A stretch of DNA of 64,000 bases from Flavobacterium sp. UBA6135 (GTDB taxonomy: Bacteria; Bacteroidota; Bacteroidia; Flavobacteriales; Flavobacteriaceae). The notes beneath the pieces were generated by a model. It saw only the letters and a program-made list of their open reading frames with translations, did no database searches and was not told the DNA's origin. The stretch spans positions 1 through 64,000 of the forward strand of contig NZ_DIVJ01000029.1 of assembly GCF_002428305.1 (NCBI RefSeq). Direction: 5' to 3'. Positions 59,174 to 64,000 of the stretch are shown piece after piece. The position numbers were made by a program, and so were the translations under genes. Numbering within the stretch: the stretch's first letter is position 1; each line of letters opens with the position of its first letter.

Positions 59174-59174
59174 A

Positions 59175-59214
59175 AAAAATCTCAATTCAAATAACATTTT
59201 GAATTGAGATTTTT
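59175..59214. terminator. Strong bidirectional terminator between ftsH and the phospholipid operon
   Basis: AAAAATCTCAATTCAAA (59175-59191) and TTTGAATTGAGATTTTT (59198-59214) form a perfect 17-bp stem with a 6-base loop and T runs on both sides. It separates ftsH from the downstream operon. Confidence 0.92.
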
Positions 59215-59242
59215 ATTATTTTTTAGAATTAGTTTCTAATTA

Positions 59243-61177
59243 TTAAATAGGAGTAGCTTCAATTGGAGCGTTAAATGGTCGCTTTCCAAAAATAGTTTCT
59301 AAATCATCTTTAAAAATAACTTCTTTTTCTATCAGTATATCAGCTAATTGTAACAACTTGTCTTTGTTGTCTTCTAATATCTTGATAGCTCGTTGGTATT
59401 GATTTTCAATTAGAATAGAAATTTCTTTGTCAATTGTAATAGCTGTATCTTCTGAATAGGGTTTGGAAAAATTATACTCACTTTGACCCGATGAATCATA
59501 ATAGGTAACGTTTCCTATTTTTTCATTCAAACCATATACTGTCACCATGGCTCTTGCTTGTTTGGTTACTTTTTCTAAGTCGCTTAAAGCTCCGGTAGAA
59601 ATGGTGTTGAAAATTACTTTTTCAGCAGCACGACCGCCCATCGTAGCACACATTTCGTCCAACATTTGATCAGGTCTGACGATTAATCGCTCTTCCGGTA
59701 AATACCAAGCGGCACCTAAACTTTGACCTCTAGGAACAATGGTTACTTTAACAAGGGGAGCAGCATGTTCCAACATCCAACTGGTGGTGGCATGACCTGC
59801 TTCGTGAACGGCAATAGCTCTTTTTTCTTCAGGAGTAACAATTTTATTTTTCTTTTCTAAACCACCAACAATTCGGTCAACAGCATCTAAAAAGTCTTGT
59901 TTGTCAACCGCTGTTTTATTGTTTCTTGCTGCAATTAATGCAGCTTCGTTACAAACGTTTGCAATATCGGCTCCGGAGAATCCCGGGGTTTGCTTGGCCA
60001 AAAATTCAGTGTCTAAACCTTCTAGTTTTTTCAAAGGTTTCAAATGCACTTCAAATATTTCTTTACGTTCTCTAACGTCCGGTAAATCAACATAAATTTG
60101 ACGGTCAAAACGTCCGGCACGAAGTAAAGCTTTGTCCAATACATCGGCACGATTTGTGGCTGCTAAAACGATTACGTTGGAATTGGTTCCAAAACCATCC
60201 ATCTCGGTTAACAACTGGTTTAATGTATTTTCTCTTTCGTCGTTTGAACCGGAGAAATTATTTTTTCCACGAGCTCTACCCACTGCATCAATTTCATCAA
60301 TGAAAATAATGGCAGGAGATTTTTCTTTGGCTTGTTTAAATAAGTCACGAACTCTTGATGCTCCAACTCCCACAAACATTTCCACAAAGTCAGAACCGGA
60401 TAGGGAGAAGAAAGGTACTTTTGCTTCTCCGGCGACTGCTTTTGCTAATAAGGTTTTTCCGGTTCCCGGAGGACCTACCAGTAAAGCTCCTTTTGGAATT
60501 TTTCCACCTAAGGAGGTATATTTTTCAGGGTTTTTCAAAAACTCTACAATTTCTTGTATTTCTTCTTTGGCACCTTCTAATCCGGCAACATCTTTAAAAC
60601 TAACTTTAATATCGTTCTTTTCGTCAAACAGTTTTGCTTTCGATTTACCGATGTTGAATATCTGACCACCGCCACCTCCGGCACCACCGCCAGACATACG
60701 TCGCATGATGATAATCCAAATAACAACAATGATTAGTATGGGTAACAAACTAACGAAAATCTCACTCCAATTACTCTTTACTAAAAAGTTATAATCAGCT
60801 AGCTTGTTTTCATTCTTTGCTTCTTCCAGCTTTTTCTGAAACAATTCATCGTTACCAATATTATCCAAACGATAATGAGGGCCTTTGTCATTTACTCTGC
60901 CAAAAGCATCTTTAGTAACGGCTTTGTGTTTTTCAATATTTAATGCTTCTTTCGTTAAATAGATTTGAGCTTCGCTCTTATTGTATACTTCCACTTTGGC
61001 GATTTCGCCATTGTTTAAGAATTCGTTAAATTTAGAGGTGGATAGCTTGTTAGGTTCCTGAAAGGAACCGCCTCCTGATATAATACTTACAAAAATAAAA
61101 ATACCGGCTACCAGAAGATAGATAAGCCATGGGTTAAATTTAAATTTATTAGGGCTGGGATTAGTTTCTTTTGACAT
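59243..61177 (-). CDS. ftsH: ATP-dependent zinc metalloprotease FtsH
   Basis: A 644-residue membrane-anchored AAA+ protease. Two transmembrane segments (about 16-33 and 135-155) flank a periplasmic part, followed by a Gly-rich linker (GGGAGGGGG) and the AAA+ core with GPPGTGKT and the arginine-finger region. The zinc site is HEAGH (H458, E459, H462). It degrades membrane and cytosolic proteins. rsfS lies just upstream and may be co-transcribed (25 bp). Confidence 0.96.
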   Translation of the reverse strand: MSKETNPSPNKFKFNPWLIYLLVAGIFIFVSIISGGGSFQEPNKLSTSKFNEFLNNGEIAKVEVYNKSEAQIYLTKEALNIEKHKAVTKDAFGRVNDKGPHYRLDNIGNDELFQKKLEEAKNENKLADYNFLVKSNWSEIFVSLLPILIIVVIWIIIMRRMSGGGAGGGGGQIFNIGKSKAKLFDEKNDIKVSFKDVAGLEGAKEEIQEIVEFLKNPEKYTSLGGKIPKGALLVGPPGTGKTLLAKAVAGEAKVPFFSLSGSDFVEMFVGVGASRVRDLFKQAKEKSPAIIFIDEIDAVGRARGKNNFSGSNDERENTLNQLLTEMDGFGTNSNVIVLAATNRADVLDKALLRAGRFDRQIYVDLPDVRERKEIFEVHLKPLKKLEGLDTEFLAKQTPGFSGADIANVCNEAALIAARNNKTAVDKQDFLDAVDRIVGGLEKKNKIVTPEEKRAIAVHEAGHATTSWMLEHAAPLVKVTIVPRGQSLGAAWYLPEERLIVRPDQMLDEMCATMGGRAAEKVIFNTISTGALSDLEKVTKQARAMVTVYGLNEKIGNVTYYDSSGQSEYNFSKPYSEDTAITIDKEISILIENQYQRAIKILEDNKDKLLQLADILIEKEVIFKDDLETIFGKRPFNAPIEATPI

Positions 61178-61202
61178 AAATTAAGTCTCTTATTTCAGCA
61201 AT

Positions 61203-61574
61203 TTAATATTTATTTTGAATGGTAGTAATGCGTGCATCGCCCCATAATCCTTCAATGTTGTAAAATTCTCGAACGTGTTTTTGAAAAACATGAACCACAA
61301 CGTCCACATAATCCATTAAAACCCACTCACCATTGTCGTTTCCTTCAACGTGCCATGGCTTGTCTTTTAATTCTTTCGATACCGTTTTTTGAACTGAGTT
61401 AACAATCGCGTTAACCTGAGTGTTGGAGTTACCGTTGCATATTACAAAATAATCGCATACCGTGTTTTCGATTTCGCGTAAATCTAATATATCAATATCA
61501 TTTCCTTTTACTTCTTCTATTCCTTTGATGATGTTTGCTAACAATTCATCTTTACTAATCACTTTTTTCGTCAT
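61203..61574 (-). CDS. rsfS: Ribosome silencing factor RsfS
   Basis: A 123-residue RsfS/Iojap protein that binds ribosomal protein uL14 and blocks subunit joining. ENTVCDYFVICNGNSNTQVNAI and KPWHVEGNDNGEWVLMDYVDVVVHVFQKHVREFYNIEGLWGDA are the signature regions. The conserved order rsfS-ftsH is common in Bacteroidota. A -7 element (TAACTTTG, minus strand 61596-61603) lies upstream. Confidence 0.95.
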   Translation of the reverse strand: MTKKVISKDELLANIIKGIEEVKGNDIDILDLREIENTVCDYFVICNGNSNTQVNAIVNSVQKTVSKELKDKPWHVEGNDNGEWVLMDYVDVVVHVFQKHVREFYNIEGLWGDARITTIQNKY

Positions 61575-61595
61575 TTACTATTATCTATATTTTTG

Positions 61596-61603
61596 CAAAG
61601 TTA
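61596..61603 (-). promoter_or_regulatory. -7 element of rsfS-ftsH
   Basis: CAAAGTTA on the plus strand reads TAACTTTG on the minus strand, 22 bases upstream of the rsfS start. A TTG at 17-23 bp further upstream is absent. Confidence 0.4.
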
Positions 61604-61669
61604 CCAAATTTTGTGTTTACATTTGAACCTTAACAGAAGATTACCACATGTTTTTTTAACACATTCGTT

Positions 61670-62401
61670 ATGAACCTAATCAAACTCGATGCCACAACCT
61701 CCACTAATGACTTTTTAAAACAGTTATATGCTACTCAAGTGGTTGATAATTTTACTGTAGTAACGGCTGATATGCAGACTTCTGGGAAAGGACAAATGGG
61801 TTCGAAATGGGAAAGCGAAGCAGGTAAAAATCTAACCATGAGTATTTTAGTTAAAGATGTACTGATGAATCCACAACAAATTTTTCATTTGAATGTAGCG
61901 GTGTCTTTGGCCGTTGTAATGGCTTTGAAAGAATTCAAAATCAATGACATACAAATCAAATGGCCTAACGACATTATGTCAGGGAATTTTAAAATTGGTG
62001 GCATTCTTATTGAAAATAATTTTAAATCGGATGGTGAAATCGTTTCATTTGTGGGCATCGGGCTAAACATTAATCAGTTGCAGTTTGACCAATTGCCTAA
62101 AGCTTCGTCTCTGCAAATTCAAATGAAAAAAGCGTATGATATTGACAGTATTCGTGATGAAATAGGGCATCAACTACGTATTGCTGTAGCTAAAATAATT
62201 CACAATGATACACAAGATTTATGGAACTCCTATCATTCGCATCTCTTCAAAAAAGACAAACCGATGCCTTTTGAAGACATAAAAGGCAAACGTTTTATGG
62301 GGGTTATTCAACAAGTTAATAACGAAGGTAAGTTGGAAGTGCGGCTTGAGGACGATTTGATGGTGTGTTTTGGGGTGAAAGAGGTGAGGTTACTGTATTA
62401 G
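61670..62401 (+). CDS. birA: Biotin-[acetyl-CoA-carboxylase] ligase (BirA-type, no DNA-binding domain)
   Basis: A 243-residue biotin protein ligase. The biotin-AMP site includes TADMQTSGKGQMGSKW, IKWPNDIM and KIGGILIENN; the C-terminal SH3-like domain is at about 195-243. The N-terminal winged helix of E. coli BirA is missing, so it is an enzyme only. It attaches biotin to the biotin-carboxyl-carrier protein. Divergent from rsfS. Confidence 0.93.
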   Translation: MNLIKLDATTSTNDFLKQLYATQVVDNFTVVTADMQTSGKGQMGSKWESEAGKNLTMSILVKDVLMNPQQIFHLNVAVSLAVVMALKEFKINDIQIKWPNDIMSGNFKIGGILIENNFKSDGEIVSFVGIGLNINQLQFDQLPKASSLQIQMKKAYDIDSIRDEIGHQLRIAVAKIIHNDTQDLWNSYHSHLFKKDKPMPFEDIKGKRFMGVIQQVNNEGKLEVRLEDDLMVCFGVKEVRLLY

Positions 62402-62403
62402 GT

Positions 62404-62480
62404 GATTGGTAATAGGTAATGGCTAAAATAGCTCGACCACTCTAGGTAATAACTCAGCCACTTAGTAACTCAGCCACTCA
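62404..62480. repeat. Stutter repeats between birA and pyrD
   Basis: GATTGGTAATAGGTAATGG (62404-62421) and a run of CTAGGTAATA, CTCAGCCA, CTTAGTAA, CTCAGCCA steps (62440-62480). Same family of low-complexity sequence as at 17901, 44184 and 46100. Confidence 0.65.
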
Positions 62481-62513
62481 AAAAAAAACATTTTCAAAAC
62501 CCTACATTTTCAC

Positions 62514-62521
62514 TATTTTTG
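62514..62521 (+). promoter_or_regulatory. -7 element of pyrD
   Basis: TATTTTTG matches TAnnTTTG and lies 20 bases before the pyrD ATG. A TTG at the normal spacing is absent. Confidence 0.4.
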
Positions 62522-62540
62522 CAGCACAACACCACTAACC

Positions 62541-63560
62541 ATGTACAAACTACTTATTCGTCCGTTATTATTTTGTTTTGATCCGGAGCAAGTGCATCAT
62601 TTCACGTTTGCTCTCATTCGTTTTTTGAATAGGCTACCGGGATTTGGAAAACTCTTCCAAACCCTTTATGAAGTGAAACATCCCAAATTAGAACGTGAGG
62701 TTTTCGGATTGAAATTTAAAAATCCTGTGGGTTTGGCTGCAGGTTTTGATAAAGACGCCAAATTATATCGCGAACTGGCGAACTTCGGATTTGGATTTAT
62801 TGAGATTGGTACACTAACACCCAAACCTCAAGAAGGGAATCCTAAAAAACGATTGTTTCGCTTGAAAGAAGATGCTGCCATTATCAATCGAATGGGGTTT
62901 AACAATGGCGGGGTGTTGGAAGCGGTGGAACGATTAAAAAAGAATAACGGCGTTTTGATTGGAGGGAACATCGGGAAGAACAAAAACACCCCTAATGAAG
63001 AAGCGACTTCCGATTATGAGGTGTGCTTTGAAGCCTTGTTTCCACATGTGGATTATTTTGTGGTGAATGTGAGCTCGCCCAACACGCCTAACTTACGGGC
63101 GTTGCAGGATAAAGAACCGCTAACGCAATTGTTGCAGACCTTACAAAACTTGAATAGTGCTAAAAGCATTCAAAAACCGATTCTTTTAAAAATTGCTCCT
63201 GACTTAACTGATGAGCAATTGTTGGATATCATCGCGATTGTAAAAGAAACTCAAATTGCAGGTGTGATTGCTACTAATACGACACTTTCCCGTCAAGGGC
63301 TAAAGTCGGATAATAAAACGGAAACGGGCGGACTGAGTGGAAAACCGCTTACAAACCGTTCTACGGAAGTGATTCGTTTTTTGAGTGAGAAAAGCAATAA
63401 GGCGTTTCCAATTATTGGGGTGGGAGGTATTCACACAGCCGAGGATGCTCTTGAAAAACTTAACGCAGGAGCCAGTTTGGTGCAACTTTATACCGGATTT
63501 ATCTATGAAGGCCCTCTATTGATTAAGGCGATTAATAAAAGGTTGTTGCAAAACGCCTAA
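62541..63560 (+). CDS. pyrD: Quinone-dependent dihydroorotate dehydrogenase
   Basis: A 339-residue class 2 dihydroorotate dehydrogenase. An amphipathic N-terminal membrane-binding helix pair (about 1-35) precedes the FMN barrel: PVGLAAGFDKDAKL, NRMGFNNGG, NVSSPNTPNLRALQ (with the catalytic Ser region) and IGVGGIHTAEDALEKLNAGASLVQLYTG. It oxidises dihydroorotate to orotate, passing electrons to quinones. A LysE-type gene follows 31 bp later. Confidence 0.96.
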   Translation: MYKLLIRPLLFCFDPEQVHHFTFALIRFLNRLPGFGKLFQTLYEVKHPKLEREVFGLKFKNPVGLAAGFDKDAKLYRELANFGFGFIEIGTLTPKPQEGNPKKRLFRLKEDAAIINRMGFNNGGVLEAVERLKKNNGVLIGGNIGKNKNTPNEEATSDYEVCFEALFPHVDYFVVNVSSPNTPNLRALQDKEPLTQLLQTLQNLNSAKSIQKPILLKIAPDLTDEQLLDIIAIVKETQIAGVIATNTTLSRQGLKSDNKTETGGLSGKPLTNRSTEVIRFLSEKSNKAFPIIGVGGIHTAEDALEKLNAGASLVQLYTGFIYEGPLLIKAINKRLLQNA

Positions 63561-63591
63561 TTTGTACTGTTCCATTCCTAATTTCTAAGAA

Positions 63592-64000
63592 GTGTCGCTA
63601 ATTCCCTTTCTTATTGCATCCATAGCTTTAACAGTTTCTCCTGGACCGGATATTTTGTATGTGATGACACAGAGTATTTCCAATGGGAAAAAATATGGCA
63701 TAGCCACGGCAGCCGGTTTGGTGTCGGGGATATTGGTGCATACTAGCTTGATTGCGTTAGGTGTTTCGGCTTTGCTGAAACAATCGGAGGTAATTTTTAT
63801 GGGAATTAAGATTTTAGGGGCGGCCTATTTGCTTTGGATTGCTTACCAAGTCTATCGGGCTCCGGCTACGGTAGCTGTGGCTACTAATGCAGTGCCTACC
63901 AAGTCGCCCATGGCTTTGGTGCAACAGGGTTTTATTATGAACGTGTTGAACCCGAAAGTGACGCTTTTTTTCTTGGCCTTTTTTCCGGGGTTCATTGATG
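63592..64000 (+). CDS. LysE/RhtB family amino acid exporter, partial at window end
   Basis: The frame starting with GTG at 63592 encodes SLIPFLIASIALTVSPGPDILYVMTQS, GLVSGILVHTSLIALGVSALL, LGAAYLLWIAYQVYR and NVLNPKVTLFFLAFFPGF, typical of the LysE/RhtB amino acid export family. The gene runs off the window end after about 136 codons; roughly 70-75 residues should remain. An in-frame stop directly precedes the GTG at 63586, so this is the only start possible. Confidence 0.88.
   Translation, partial: MSLIPFLIASIALTVSPGPDILYVMTQSISNGKKYGIATAAGLVSGILVHTSLIALGVSALLKQSEVIFMGIKILGAAYLLWIAYQVYRAPATVAVATNAVPTKSPMALVQQGFIMNVLNPKVTLFFLAFFPGFID

Noticed and set aside
60132..60665. Plus-strand frame of 177 codons over ftsH
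   Set aside because: Antisense to the AAA+ core of ftsH; serine/proline-rich translation mirrors ftsH codons, with no motif.
59243..61177. A frameshift in ftsH suggested by overlapping antisense frames
   Set aside because: The minus-strand frame is unbroken over 644 residues with all AAA+ and zinc motifs intact.

Overview
The window is AT-rich chromosomal DNA from a member of the Bacteroidota, most probably Flavobacterium or a close relative (Flavobacteriaceae). The evidence is a type IX secretion gene (porQ), Bacteroidota promoters (TTG, then TAnnTTTG) without Shine-Dalgarno boxes, a long NusB, a DUF3276/PUR protein, a cyclophilin-FKBP fusion, GH97 and GH31 glucosidases, many MKK...C lipoprotein signals, and low-complexity intergenic sequences typical of this group. 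There is no rRNA, tRNA, CRISPR array, prophage or insertion sequence; most of the window is housekeeping genome in short operons.

Layout. 0-3.3 kb (minus): a 2H phosphoesterase, an endonuclease III-like glycosylase, two MsrB proteins in tandem (one cytosolic, one lipoprotein) and an alpha/beta hydrolase, with copies of a structured intergenic repeat at both ends. 3.5-10.2 kb (plus): glgB, GH31 alpha-glucosidase, M48 lipoprotein protease and an MFS (UMF1) transporter. 10.3-13.2 kb (minus): an ECF sigma factor, a membrane anti-sigma-like protein and two exported repeat-rich proteins of the head-GIN/DUF4097 kind. 13.3-19.5 kb (plus): a lipoprotein, lon, porQ, cmk and yaaA. 19.5-28.1 kb is the most irregular part: a small lipoprotein gene without a good start codon, a remnant of a response-regulator gene, a Dus enzyme, CIA30, an ABC transporter whose permease is fused to a TlpA-like thioredoxin, a junction between a 5'-truncated flotillin gene and a 5'-truncated DUF1566-like gene, a Gfo/Idh oxidoreductase, and a HipA-like kinase overlapping DUF3037.

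28.1-42.3 kb: trmD, the dual immunophilin, csaA, DUF3276, an ABC exporter, leucine dehydrogenase, the nusB-DUF1573-yajC operon, pepT, a TIGR02757 protein, a polytopic membrane protein and a LolD-like ATPase. 42.4-51.5 kb: lipoprotein msrA, folE, small membrane proteins, serA/serC with an acyl-CoA reductase, a ferredoxin, a DUF2752 protein, an Smr-domain protein and an internally duplicated lipoprotein. 51.6-64 kb: GH97 and a cysteine desulfurase (plus); a YD-repeat lipoprotein (minus); a tight minus-strand operon LUD-cdsA-psd-ACBP-SOD; ftsH and rsfS (minus); then birA, pyrD and a LysE-family gene cut by the window end (plus).

Themes. Several products protect or remodel the envelope: lipoprotein MsrA, MsrB and SOD, a periplasmic thioredoxin fused to an ABC permease, an M48 lipoprotein, FtsH and Lon. 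No complete new system stands out beyond doubt. The best candidates are the permease-thioredoxin fusion, the HipA-like kinase/DUF3037 pair and the ECF-controlled repeat-protein operon. The flotillin/DUF1566 junction is the clearest sign of rearrangement.
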